64,000 nt of DNA from Cyanophora paradoxa (Eukaryota > Glaucocystophyceae > Cyanophorales > Cyanophoraceae), in contig QPMI01000142.1 of NCBI GenBank assembly GCA_004431415.1, forward strand, positions 52,335 to 116,334. The letters run 5' to 3'. The first letter of the stretch is position 1. Every line of letters begins with the position of its first letter. Shown piece by piece: positions 1 to 12,000 of this stretch. The translations under genes were made by a program, and so were the position numbers. The notes beneath the pieces were generated by a model. It saw nothing but the letters and a program-made list of their open reading frames with translations. It ran no database searches and had not been told where the DNA came from.

Positions 1-83
1 CGTCACGTGAGTGAAGCTCTCTTCTGTGTAATTTGAAGCATTGTTTCAAACCGCACTGACGGGCCGTCCGTCGTCCGATTCAG

Positions 84-2846
84 GGTGCCGATTCACCTGG
101 ACGACAAGGTCATCGATAGTTCCGAGCTCCCTGCGGCCGTCCAGGTGAGCGCTCGCGTTCGTATATACGTAGTTCGCGTCTTTCAGATACGTTTACCTAC
201 AAAACACATGGATCGTCGCTTCGGGTGATCTCACCGCGAAATGCGCAGAACAAGGTTCTTGAGCTCTTCGGCAAGCCCTTCAACGTCGTAGAGGGTGCGA
301 GCGGCGCCTGTACATGCATTTGTTGCCACGTTGACGGGCGGCGCGCAGAGGAGCCGATCGACCGCGCGAACGACTTCAAGACGACGATGTCCCAGGGCTA
401 CCGCATCGACTACATCGACACGCTCCCCGCCGACTGGCAGAAGACCTACACCATCAGCGGCACCAAGGCCTTCCAGCAGCCCGGCAAGATCTCCGGCTCC
501 GTCAGCTACACCGTGCGCCACTGCACCGCATCGGTATCGATGTCGGCATCAGCGGATGGGAGGCCTGACCGGTTTTGGATTCGCTGCGGCAGATCCCGTC
601 GGAGGCGGAGGTCGTGGGCTTCAATCTGATCCCTGGCAAGGAGGTCGGCCACATCGACACGTGCGCCCATCGCCCCCGGGTCGTGGCTCACAGCTTCGAT
701 CTCTCCGCCGGCCCTTGACGCCCCCCGCCATCGCGAACGCAGCTACGTCAAGCTCACGGTCGGCGAGAGCGGCTCCGCTGGCCCGGTGCGCTCCGGACAT
801 CCCTCTAGATGTACCGTGCACCCCTCTACGCGCTCTGCTCACACGGCATGCTGCATCGGTGCCCCCGCAGGAGACGGCCGTGTACGAGGGCGAGGCCGAC
901 CCCGCGCTGACCGAGATGGGCCCCGTCGTCCCCGGCAACGAGGTCCGCGCTGCATTCACATTCGCATGCGCTGGGCTGGGGCGGCGACGCCTGACGGGCC
1001 GCTTCCGTCCAGGTCGAGGGGAGCGCGGGCGTGGAGTTCGAGTGCGGCTCGACGGCGAGCGCGCAGCGGGCCGAGTCTTCGGAGACGGAGGACTTCAAGG
1101 AGACGAGCGTCCAGACCGAGGACCTCGGCGTCGTGGTCGGGTGCGCACGCGCAGTCGATTCTCGCCGAGAGTTGAGAATTCGCGCCGCTCGATTTTCCTG
1201 ACGGTTCCGGTACTGTCGCCGTCGTGAATCAGGGAGACGCGTTCCCTCGAGGGAACGGTCAAGCCTGCGAACATCGTACTCTTGCGCGAGGACGGCACCA
1301 AGGTGGCTCTCGCCGAGCGCCGCGTGGGATTCGATGTTGCGGTGCATTTGAGGCGAGCTGCGCAGATCGCCACGGACGTCTCCGTCGGGGGTGGCGGCGA
1401 AGGGCAGACCGCGACCTTCACGAACGAGGCGAGCTCGCCGCTCCGTGCACAAATATTTGAATCAAGCGTAACCGGCACTAACATCGCCCTCCGCGCACAG
1501 GTGTCCGGCGACGACGCTGGCGACCCGAGCCTCGTCGGCGTCTCGTACGCCCCGAAAGGCCTCTTCATGCTCAAGGACGTGCGCGCCGATATTGATACAG
1601 CGCATCGTCGATGTCGATCCGAATTTGGACGACTTGCGCGCACACCATTCGCAGCTGGCGACGGGCCAGTGCTTCGCCTTCAAGTCCGGGAACGTGAAAG
1701 CCCCGCTCATCCAGAAGGACTGCGACCCGAACGGGAGTGCGCTCATGTCTCCCCGGCGCTGAAAACGAGTTTGTGCGCTGATTACACCTCCGGTTTCAGA
1801 GCTGACCGTGTGGGAGACGCTGGCGCCCAAGCACGCGGACGACCCGAACCTGCTCAAGCTGAAGGTCGACGACAGGAAGCTCTTCGTCGACACGCCCGGC
1901 AACGAGGACACGGCGAAGTTCAACAAGATCCAGGCCTGGAACGCGTCGGTGCGTCCTTTTGCCACGATGCGCGCCGCTCTGCAATGAGAGCATCCGGCGG
2001 GCAGATGGGACCGAAGGACCAGCAGGTCCGGTTCAGCTACCTGGGCGAGAACGAGGGCAACGCCGTTGTCGCCATCCACGCCGGTGCGGACGCTCTGTCC
2101 CCGCGGAGCGCATGCGCGAGGAGCCGACGGGGCGCGCGCGCAGGCGACGAGCCCGACCTCGTGTACACCATGGGCGACGACGGCATCACTCGCGCCCTCC
2201 CGTGGTGCGTGACCTGTGCACGCGCATGCCGACGTAAATTGCTGCGTGAAATCTATAGCTAGCTGACAGCGGCTGCCTTCTTTGCGCAGGCAGGAGGGAG
2301 TCACGCCGGGCATCGAGATCGTCCCGGTCAAGCAGGTCGTCACGGAAAACAAGAACCTCCTCGGCAAGCTGATATCCACCACCAAGTCGTACGAGCTGGC
2401 CAACGAGGAGACCGAGAACGAGTATATCGATGGCGAGGAGGACGACGGCGCCGACGCGGGCGAGATGACCGACGGCCTGTCGACCGACCCGACCGCCGCC
2501 GTCGACCTGTCGGATCTCCTCGCCGAGATCCGGGAGACCTCGTCGCCCCAGTCCGACGGGCCTCCCGCCATCGACGGGGGCACCGACATCGCCATCCCGC
2601 CGAACACGAATACCCTCGAACCGCTCTTGGACGCGATCCGGAATCAGTCCGACTACGTGTCGGCGAGCGGCGAGGAGGAAGGCGCGGCCGCCGACGACGA
2701 GGTGCGGCGAGTATTTCGACGCCGGCGCGCTCCGCGGCTGACTCCGGCGCGCGCGTGCACAGATCCTCGAGGCGATGGAGGACGCGGCGGCGGAGGAGGC
2801 GGGCTGGGCGGCTGCCGAGCAGGCCCTCGGCGACGCCTCGTTCTAA
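84..2846 (+). CDS. Multi-exon protein of unknown function, 5' end outside window
   Basis: I do not recognise this protein. Exons join in phase across GT-AG introns: 84-144 (starts after CGATTCAG), 249-294, 349-512, then one from 593 reading IPSEAEVVGFNLIPGKEV, and onward to a last short exon ending ALGDASF with TAA at 2844-2846. Donors are mostly GTGCGC or GTGAGC; CTGAC lies shortly before several acceptors. The product mixes beta-rich stretches (KLTVWETLAPKHADDPN, VRFSYLGENEGNAVVAIHA) with an acidic, Ser/Thr/Asp-rich region near the end (around 2400-2650). No signal peptide or membrane segment is visible in the part present. The joins near 1450-1500 and 2100-2290 are unsettled. The exon chain is well supported; the function is unknown. 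Confidence 0.6.
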
Positions 2847-3256
2847 ATGAAGTCTTTCTCTTGGCAGCCCAGCGGCTCTGCCTTGGAGGCCGCCGCGGCG
2901 CGTTACTTATAATGAAGCTTTTCTTTCGATTATCAAATACATCCACATAGCGCGCGTCATAAGAACCGTTGAACGATTAGTTAGCTGCTCTTGCGTCCTG
3001 AGGCCTGAGTGTTACGAAAGCATCACAAATTATAATTACACTACATTTTTGAACGCCGCGCGTTTACGCTCAGCGCCGCGCGTTTACCCTCAGCGAATTA
3101 TAATAGAAAATCCCGGAGCTCAAGGGGTCCCCATTGCTAGCTCCCGTGGAAATGATTCTCGGATCACGGCACGCCTTATCTACTTTTCAAGCAGCGAGGC
3201 ACACGCCGCAACGCGCCTTCGCTGCGAAAATGGTTTGAATTCGCCGAGAAACAGAC
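2847..3256. other. Convergent intergenic spacer
   Basis: The spacer lies between two genes that end towards each other. It holds a short tandem duplication of CGCCGCGCGTTTACnCTCAG at about 3054-3092 and otherwise AT-richer sequence. No gene is seen. Polyadenylation signals for both neighbours would be expected here, but no canonical one stands out. Confidence 0.5.
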
Positions 3257-6101
3257 TCAGGTCCTTTGCCGCGGGGACGGCGGGTCTGGGGGAGGGGCGC
3301 GGCCGGCGGGCCCGGCGGGGGCACCGGTGGGGTTCGGGGTCTCGCGGAGGGCGGCGAGGGCGGCGTGGACGCGCCGGCAGCGCGGGTGCTCCGGCGGGAA
3401 CGCGTCCCGAAGCTCCTCGAGGGCCGCCGCGGCGCGCGCGAAGCAGAGCGCCGCGCGGCGCCGCTGGCCGGCGCGCGCGTACAGCTCTCCTAGGGCGCAG
3501 ACCTGCGCGCGCGGAAATTACACGGAAATTCGAATGGGACGGGGCGGCGTGGGCCGGCGGGGCGGACGATGTGCAGCGACATGACCGAACGAGACGAGCG
3601 CGCGAAGATGGTCGAGACGAGCTGCCGCCGCAGACTGAGCGGCGCGGGAGCTGGGACCGGCTCGGAGGGCGTCCTAGCCGTCTCACCAGCATGAGGCGGT
3701 AGGTGCGGAGGTACGTTCGGTAGCTCGCGACGCGCCCGAAGCCCTTGTGCGTCCCGCTCATGCTGCGCGCGCGAGTCGCCAGCGTTAGCTGACGGCAGGC
3801 CGGCGCGCGCCGACCGACGGCTGCAGGGCGCGGTGGCTTACATGTCCTGCGCAGGGGCCGCCGGCAGGTCAGCTGTGGGCGCGCAGGCGGCGGGAGGGAG
3901 GGGAAAGGAGCCGAGGGACGCACCAGCGCGGGTCTGAGGACAGCGAATGACGAGGTCGCCGCAGGTGAGAAAATGGGAGCCGCGGGGTGAGGCGGGACGG
4001 GCGGGGCGGGGCGGGGCGGGGCGGGGCGGGGCGCACGAGGCCGGCTCCGGCGCCGAGTCGACGAGGGCGAGGCAGTCGCGCCACATGAGGATCCCCTCGT
4101 ACAGCCGCCCTGCCAGACAAGCCCGCTCGCTCAGACGAGGGCGGCTTGCTCGGAGGGCGCGCGCGCGCACCGGCGCGGATCGCGGCGAATCCGCAGTGGC
4201 CGAGTCCCGCGACCTCCGTACCCCCGTCCAGCCTGGCGGACGGGTACGGTGAGTGGGGCGAACAAGAAGGAAGGGGGCGAGGGTCCCACCTTTCCTCCCA
4301 GGGCAGCCGCCTCGTGATCTCAAAGATGCGCGCAAAGTGGCCCCTGGCCTCCTCAAGCTGCGCCCCGACCATCGCCATCCGCCCTGCCCAGAGGTCAGAA
4401 TTAGGGCAGAGGAGGGGAAGGGGGGGTGTGGGGGGGGGGGTAGGGAGGGGTACCGAGCGAGAAGCGGGCTCGGGCCTCGAAGACGGCGTCGTCGTCGGTC
4501 TCCGTGTACCTGCGGGGGGTACGCACGCTCGCACGCCCGGGACGGCGGGGGAGAGGGGGTAGAGGCGCGGGGCGGGAGCGTGCCAGTAGATGCTGCGAGC
4601 GAAGCGCGGCGTGAGGGGCGGAGCGGCGGGGCGGCGCGGCGGGGTGGACGCCCGCGGCTGGGCCCGGGGGTACACGCACCGCTCGGCGAGCTCGAACGCG
4701 AGGTTGTCGTTCACTGCGGGCGCCTCTCAGGCAGGGCGGGAGAGGCTCCCCTCCAGGGGAACGCCCTAGTTCCGGGGATCTAGAGACGACGGGCGGGGTC
4801 GGGGGCGGGAAGACGGACCGTGGGCCTCGACGAGGAGGAGGATGACGCGGGCCTCGAGGCGCGAGGGCGAGAGTCCCGCCTCCAGCGTCGCCGACCACGC
4901 CTGCGCGGGGCGCGGGGCGGGGCGCGTCAGAAGAGGGGAAGGGGAAGGAGAGGGCGGCCCGGCCCGGCCCGGCCCGGCCTCCGGACCTCGAACTGCGGCG
5001 GGCGGGGCGGGTCAGGCCTCGGGAGAGGGGCGGCGGGGGCCAGAGAAGAAGAGGAAAGGGGCGCACGAGGAGCGGAACGGCCGTCTGGAAGTCGCCCTCC
5101 TGCGCGGCCGGCGACGGTGAGGTGCGGCGCGGGCGCTCGGGCGGGGGGCGGGGGCGGGCCATGAGGTGCTGGTCCCCGATCGCGGTGAGGGTCTCCGCCA
5201 GCATCCGGCGGGCCCCGCGCCGCCCCTCCGCCCGCGACGCGAGGTCCCGCGCCAGGCCCAGGATCTGCGCGTACCCCGCCCCGTCGGATCGCAGGCGGGG
5301 GTAAGTGTGGACGGGGGGGCACGTGGAGGGCGTCGGCGAAGGGGAGGAGGAAGAGGTCGCAGGGGGCGGCCCGCAGGGAGGGGCGCGTCGTCTCCACAAC
5401 GTCCAGCACCTGGGTACCGAGAATTCGATGGAGGGGGTAGGGGGGTACAAGGGGCCGTGGGTACGCACGTGGCGGCAGTCGATGAGGGCGGCGTCGGCGT
5501 CGGCGGGGGTCCACTGTTTCATTCGGAGGTGCCGCATCGCCCTGCGTGGGGGTACACGATCAGAACCGGCGGGGGGACGGGGCCCGGGGGGTACAGCGCA
5601 CGATTTCACGACGACGGCCTTCAGCGCTGCGACAGCGGCCAAGGACTGCGGGAGAGGGGGGGGGGAATCAGCAGAGGGGGGGGGGGGGGGGGGAAGTGGG
5701 AAGGGTACGCACGATCTCGAGGGAGCCGGTGATAACGCGCGTCTGTGCGAGGCGAAGGCGAAAGTGGACGCGGCCGCGTCGCGTGGCGATGAGGCTCGAG
5801 GCGACCGCAGGCGCGCAGCAGAGGTACCTGCGTACCCCCCCCTCGGCCGGCTGAGGCCCCGGGACAACTACGGGAGGGAGATGGGGTACACGGACTTCGC
5901 AGCGTGCTCGGTGGCTTTCAGCCGCTCGGGGCCGGAAGGTGCCAGATCGATGGCTGCGAAGACCTGCGGGGTACCGAGTCGCTGGCTCGTCCCTCCCCCC
6001 CCCTCCCCGGGCAGCGGGGGGGTACCTTTTCGACCTGAGCCAGCAGCGCTTCCTCGGTGGGTATGGCCTGCGAGGGCGGGTACGTTAGCAGGCGCTTCTC
6101 T

Positions 6102-6135
<34 letters not shown>

Positions 6136-7684
6136 ACGGCGGACGTTGAGGTTCCGTGGGGCCTTCAGGGGTGGGGGCAGCCGCATGGCGGGTGGGTCCG
6201 TCGCCTGGAGGGGTATGCGTCGGTGAGGGGAGGGGGAGAAGGCCGCGGGGGGTACGCGCCTCGACGCAGAAGAGCGGCCGGCGGCGCGCGGGCGGCGGGG
6301 GCCCGTCGGGGCCCTCCGGAATGGCGTCGAGCTCCGCCATGAACGCCTCCTACCCCGGCGGCTTCAGGGGGGGGGGGAGGAGAGAGTAGAAGGGGAAGGG
6401 GTACGGGACGGACGAGGGCGTTGAGGGCGGGTACGGCGGGAGAGCGGAGGTAGTCCACCACTGAGCGCCGGGCGAGCTCCGCGCGCGTCAGCTGAAGCGC
6501 CGTCGCAACTGACTGCATCGTCCCTGCGCTCCAAATCTAAAAAAAGGGGGGGGGGGGGGGGGGAAAGAAAGGGGCGGGGAAGGTCGGACCCTCGCTCATT
6601 TGTATGGCGGCTGCCGGCGGCGTCAAGAGGGGGACCCAGCCGCGCGGAGGCGGAAATCGCGTACCCGGGTAGGTCCCGACGTCAGGGGCCAGCGCCGGCT
6701 CGACCTGCGAACGAAGCGCGGGGCCTCAGGCCGGGGCCCGAGCCGGGGAGGGAGCGGGTCGGAGGGGGGTACCCTGTCGATCTGGACGACGGCGAGGTCG
6801 GCGGCGAGGGCGAGGACCTCCTCTTCTTCCCCCCGGCGCGATCCGGTACCCTCCTCCGCCTCGCGCTCCGGCGGGGGGGCGGGCGCCGAGGCAAAATCGG
6901 GGCCGGGAGCGGCGGCGTGGGCGGGAGCGGCGGGGTGAGCGGGGGCGGGAGCGGGAATGGGAATGGGATGAGAAACGGCGGCGGGGGCGGGAGCGAAGGC
7001 GGGGAGGGGGGCGGATGGCGTGACGCGGGGACCCCAGCGGGGCGGGGGAGGCGGGTACATCAGAGCGGAGTCGAAGTCGGGCGGATTCGGCGGGGGCGAG
7101 GGGGACGGGGCGGCGAGCTCGAAGGGGAACGGGGAGGCGAAGGGGAGCGGGGGCGGCTCGGTGCCCGAGGACCCGGGGCGCGGGCCGCTCTGGTCCAAGA
7201 CATCGAGGGCGGCGGCGGCGAAGGCGTGCGAGTCGATCTCCTGCGGCGGGCTCGTGTTCGACGGCGAAGTCGGCCCCGCGCCGGGCGGCGCCGGCATCGT
7301 CCGGTGGCGCTTCGTGCGGTGCAGCAGCTCCTCCGTCGTCAGCGGCGGCTGCCTCCTCGGCTCCGCGGGGGCCGCGAGGACGTGGTGCGCTGGAAGCGGG
7401 CATCCCGCCGAGCCGGCGAACCGCGTCGCACTGTACGGGAAGCCGGCCGCATCTGGGTGTGCGGCTGCCGTGTACATTGGACCGAGCGCCGCTGCGGGTG
7501 CTGGGACAGCATGCGCTCCTTGCGCCAGGGGCGGATGCGAGTGCTCAGGCGCTAGCTGCGGCGGGGAGGTCGGAGAGTGCGGAGAGAGCGCGTTCCAGCT
7601 CGGAGGCGGCCGGCGGGACGATGGAGTCGCTGCCAGGCTGTCCATGTCGAAGTCGGGCGGCGGCATTGCACCGCGGCAATCCAA
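3257..7684 (-). CDS. TPR-like helical-repeat protein with Pro-rich N-terminus
   Basis: Many short exons on the minus strand end at TGA (3257-3259). The first Met taken is at 7684 and opens a Pro/Ala-rich low-complexity region down to about 6780. Downstream exons read as amphipathic helix pairs typical of TPR-type solenoids: ILGLARDLASRAEG, GDFQTAVPLL, NDNLAFELAE, GAQLEEARGHFARIFEIT, RLYEGILMWRDCLALV, and a last exon LGELYARAGQRRRAALCFA followed by AFPPEHPRC. Many introns begin GTACCCC on the gene strand and carry long C runs. One intron near 5160 appears to be GC-AG (CTCATG|GCCCGC). The specific family cannot be named; partner binding as a scaffold is an inference from the fold. Exon joins in 5450-6400 are uncertain because two frames are open. 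Confidence 0.62.
4003..4031. repeat. (GGGGC)n microsatellite in an intron
   Basis: At least five GGGGC/GGCGG units in a row, on the minus strand a CCCCG run just inside a GTGCGCCCC donor. The same pentamer recurs in dynein-gene introns near 18766-18784, 21046-21068, 22047-22063 and 23635-23652. G-quadruplex formation is possible but not shown. Confidence 0.8.
6102..6134. repeat. 33-nt G homopolymer inside an intron
   Basis: An unbroken run of 33 G (C on the gene strand) directly follows a GTAC donor on the minus strand. Other long G runs in introns lie near 5682-5695, 19630-19652, 19892-19909 and 20519-20540 (22 G). Exact lengths may be unreliable because such runs are hard to sequence. Confidence 0.85.
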
Positions 7685-9023
7685 TCGCGCTAGTCTCTAT
7701 GCCGCTGTTCATCTCACTGCACGCCTGCAGCCTTCGCTGGGCCCCATTTCGCGCTCTAAAGTGTGCAGGATGGAAGTGCAGGATTTCGCGCTCAAGCTTC
7801 TCCAATCTGCTCTGCCAGTCTGCGCGCTGCCAAACACCTCCCGAAGATGCGCTTGGCAAGCTGACTGCGAAGCTTGCACTCGTCGACGTCGCGAGCTCTG
7901 GCGAATTCGAGTATCCCGGGTCGATCCGCAATCCGATCGACTCGACCTCGCTGGTTAGTGCCGGGCACTGCCGCAGTGCCGGCTATCAGAAGTGACGTCC
8001 TGCAGCTGGCCGAGCTCTCAGCCCGATCAAGCATCCAAGTTGTGATCCAACTGGCCCTGATGAGGCCGCCGGGCTGCAGCCTGCAGCTGATCATGACGGA
8101 TCACGTGCACGTTGCCCGGGAAGTCAGCGGGAACTTGCCCCTCACGGTAGCTATTGCGGCGGAGGCCGTGGAGTCGCCCGCGGCCGCCTCAATTGCAAGC
8201 GGCTCGCGGCCCCCGGCCCCCGGGCGCGCGCCGGCCCCGGCTCGAGCTCGGGCCCGCCGCTGTGCCCCGCCGCCGTCGAGTCGCTGCGCCTCGGCCTCTC
8301 CGGCGCCGCGTCCGACGCCGCGATATCGCGACGGCGGCGACGCTGTGCTCGCCGCCGCCGAGGCGTGCCCCGCGCTGCACGAGGCCGCGGGCGAGTATCA
8401 TGATCAGTGCGGCGAGATCGTCCCGCGCTCCACGGCGCCGGCGCCCCTCATTTCCCTCCTCGCCGCCCAGGCCCGGCCGCGGGCCTGCACTCCGGATCCC
8501 TCGCGCTGCGCGTGCGTGGCAGCCCGCGGCCCCGCGCGCGCCCGCGGCCGCGGCCGGCCGCGTCCAGTACGAATACGCGGCGCGGCACGATCGCGACGAG
8601 ATAGGCGCCCTCCTCTCTAGATCTCGAGCTCCGCCGCCGAGGCTCCGAGGCTCCGCCGCCCAGCCGCCACCCTCGATCGCGAGCTCGCAGCTGCCTTCCC
8701 GCGCCTCCGCTCGAGCTCGGTGCCCCTCTCGCCCCCCCGCCCCCCTCCCCGCTCTCGATCGACGTGGAGACGCATCCCTCCCTGTGCCCCGCGCCCCGCG
8801 CCCCGCGCTCGCGCAGGCGTCGTAGCACGATCATTGAAAGTAATACAACAGCAGCAAAGCCCGCATCTCTCTCTGCCTACGGTGCACTAGCGTACGGCTA
8901 CGGGCGGGGCGCCTCGACCTATACACTGCAACTAATGTAAACTAGACTCGACTAGGGGGAGGGGGCGGGAAAGGAAAGGGAAAGGGAGCGGGCGGGAGAA
9001 GGGCGATCGTGGACGCCGCCGCG
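7685..9023. other. Spacer between two minus-strand genes; possible but unproven plus-strand exons
   Basis: No gene can be established. On the plus strand a stretch near 7850-7950 reads DALGKLTAKLALVDVASSG and ends at a good donor (GTTAGT, about 7951). Pro/Arg/Ala-rich frames follow up to a stop near 8823-8825, but no coherent start or set of joins was found. The part from 8830 to 9023 is short AT-richer sequence and a purine-rich stretch, and should contain the 3' UTR of the dynein gene. Confidence 0.35.
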
Positions 9024-12000
9024 CTAGTCGTCGAGCTGGCAGAGGAGCGCGACGCCCCGCTTGACCCAGCTGCAAGCAGCCAAAGCGCGTCAGCAGAAAG
9101 AAAGAAAGAAACGAGATTGGGAGCGCGGCGCACTGCTTCTCGGGCATGTCGGAGGGGAGCTTGACGGTCATGACGAAGTTGGTGGAGTGGCCCGTGGTGG
9201 AGAGGACGCCCCGCCGGGCCGAGGTCTTGTAGAGCGGGCACGCGTAGTGCGGCCACTGCGGCATCTTGGAGAGCTCGGCCGGCTTGAGCCACATGACGGG
9301 CATCGGCGCGTAGAGGGCCTTCGGCAGCTGCTCGCCGATGACCTTGCGGGGGGCGTCCCAGCGCGCCCCGTCCATGTAGAGCCCGCGCACGAAGACGCCG
9401 TCCTCGGGCGGCGCCGTGATCTGGGCGCCCGTCGGCGAGCCGGCCATCACCTCGAAGTCGAAGCCGAGCTGGTCGATGGGGACCCGCATCTTGCGCGCGT
9501 AGTTCTGCATGGCGCCTGCGGGATGCGTTAGCTTCGATCGGGTCGGAGCTTCACAGGGCTCGGGTCAGTCAGTCACCCGTGAGGAAGGACTGGGTGAAGA
9601 AGAAGCCGGAGAGCCAGAAGACGGCCGGGGGGCCCTTCTCGATCCACGTCGCGAAGAAGTGCAGGCGGCCCAGCAGGTCCGCGATGTACCCCCCGAGCGG
9701 CTTCAGCGAGGGGTACGACTTCGAGGCCCACACGCCGGGGACCTTGCCGATCGCCAGCGCGGAGTGGACCTGGAGGGGAGAGGGGGTTCCAAGTTAGGCA
9801 GTCGCTCGCGAATGAGAAGGCCTGAATCAAGTGGAGCTAGCCTTCTCGAGGTCGGAGGACATGACGACGAGGCCCTTGATGGCCTTGAGGAGCGAGTTGA
9901 GGGAGGAGCGGATGACGGCGACGAGGCGGTTGAAGCGAATGAGCTCCTGCACCAGCACCGTGTTCATCGACTCGCCGTACGTCACCGGGTACTTCTCCTG
10001 CGCCGCCGGCACGTCGAACTCCGGCGGCAGCTTCCCCAGGATGTCTGATGGCGGGGGGCCGTCAGAACGGAAGAGATAAGCGGGCGGGCGGTCGGACCGT
10101 GGGCGATCTCGGAGACGATCTCGTCGGGGGACTTGGCGCCGCCGCCGTGGCCGTGGCCGGAGCCGGCCGACGAGAACTGCGTCGAGAGGATCGAGTCGAA
10201 GAGCAGGTGCGTCTCCGCCAGCTCCTTTGCGATGTCGCAGTTCTCGTGCATCCCGAAGACCTCCGGCAGCTGGTGGTGGTGGAAGGCGGGGGCGTTAGTT
10301 AAGAGCCGGGCTTTATTATTATCATCCTATCTTTCTGCAGCTTCTCAGTTAAGCTAAGCTAAGAGCCAGACTTTAAGAGTTAGTTAAGAGCCGGGCTTTA
10401 TTATCACCTGGTTGATGGGCAGCTGCTTGATGTACTCGACGTAGCCGTGGTGGCCCGTGTCGGCGGGGGCGTAGTACGTCCCCGAGGGCGAGAAGCGGTA
10501 CGCGTCGTCCAGGATCTGGGGCGTGTAGAAGTCGGAGAGGACCGACATCAGCGTCCGCCGGTCGTGGTCGTCCGTCACGCGCCCGCCGTAGTTGCACTGC
10601 CGGACGGTCAGTCAGCGCTCGCCGTACACATTTCCACAACATTTCCACGCGGCAGCGTTCGCCGACTCGCTCACCTGGCCGGTGAGGTAGGCGAGGGCCT
10701 TGTAGGGGACCTGGGCGTACTCGTCGAGGAACATGGCCAGCTGCCGCACCGAGATGCGCAGGTCCGACTCGTTGAACTCGTACGGGATGTTCCACCTAAA
10801 CTCGTAGTTTAGCACAGTTTGGTGCCATAGAAGAAAGATGGGCGCACCCGATGGGCCCGAACTTGCGGCGCTCCTGGATGAGGGCGTGGAAGAAGCAGAG
10901 GCCGAAGAGGAGCTTGTGCCACTCGGCCTCGCGCCGGACGCTGGCGAAGAACGCCGGGTCCGAGATTGGGTCCGAGAGGTACGAGCGCATGAGGTTCGCG
11001 CGCAGGCCCTTGGGCGGCTCGTTCGTCATCTTCACGCCGTTCTGGAGGATGGAGACGGGGAACTGGTCCGAGGGGTACGACGTCAGCCAGAGCCGGAAGT
11101 CGGAGTGCATCTGGTCCGGGTTGAACTCCTCGCAGATCTGCGCGGGCGGGCGGGGAAGGTCAACGGCGGAGGACAAGCCTACTCTGAACTGCGGCCCAGC
11201 CGCACACACACACCTTCTCAAGGGTGGGCATCCAGGAGACGGCGAGGTGGCAGTTCTGGAGGACAACCCACGTGCCGCCCGAGACCGCCTCCTTGATCAT
11301 GCGCGTGGCGATGGGGCCCTGGCCCTGCCCCAGCGAGATCGAGTTGAGCTTGGAGCCGCCGAAGCCGCGGTCGTCCGCGAACTTGAGGAGCGAGGCCATG
11401 GGGTCCGCCCCGGGGCTCAGCACGAAGATCAGGGGGCTCGCCACCGACGAGTCCTTGTAGGAGCCGGCGAGGTCGAAGGGCGGCGGCTCGATGTAGCGCT
11501 GCCCGAGCTTCTTGGCGACGAAGTCCTGCACGGCGGGGACGACCTTGTCGGCGCGGAGGCAGCGCAGGATGACCATCTTCTGGAACATGGTGAGCGAGCC
11601 CGACTCGCCGGGCAGCTCGACGCGGTGCGGCTCGGCCGAGTCGTACACCGACTTCCACTCCTGCGCCTCGGCCGCGAAGCGCGTGGCGAGGCCCGAGAGG
11701 CCCGGCAGGTCCGAGGCGCGCACGATCTCGCCCCAGGACTTGGCGGAGAGCCAGGCGGGGGCCGGGTTGGGCGCCTGCGCCGAGGCGTCCAGGGCGATGC
11801 CTCCCGTGAGGAAGAAGGCCCACTCGGCCATGTCCATGTCGTCCCGGTCGCGCAGGATCGAGACGCAGAGCAGCAGCGAGAAGAGCAGCTTGTCCTTCTC
11901 GAAGAGGGAGCGGCAGACGTTGCAGTAGAGGCTGTACGTGAAGAAGTCGTTCAGGTTCACGATGCGCTGGTCCAGGTCCGGCGACTTGGGCGAGTCGGCG

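Noticed and set aside
3257-7684. Assignment of the TPR-like gene to a named family such as MAU2/SCC4 or SMYD
   Set aside because: The helix-pair pattern is general and no family-specific motif was found.
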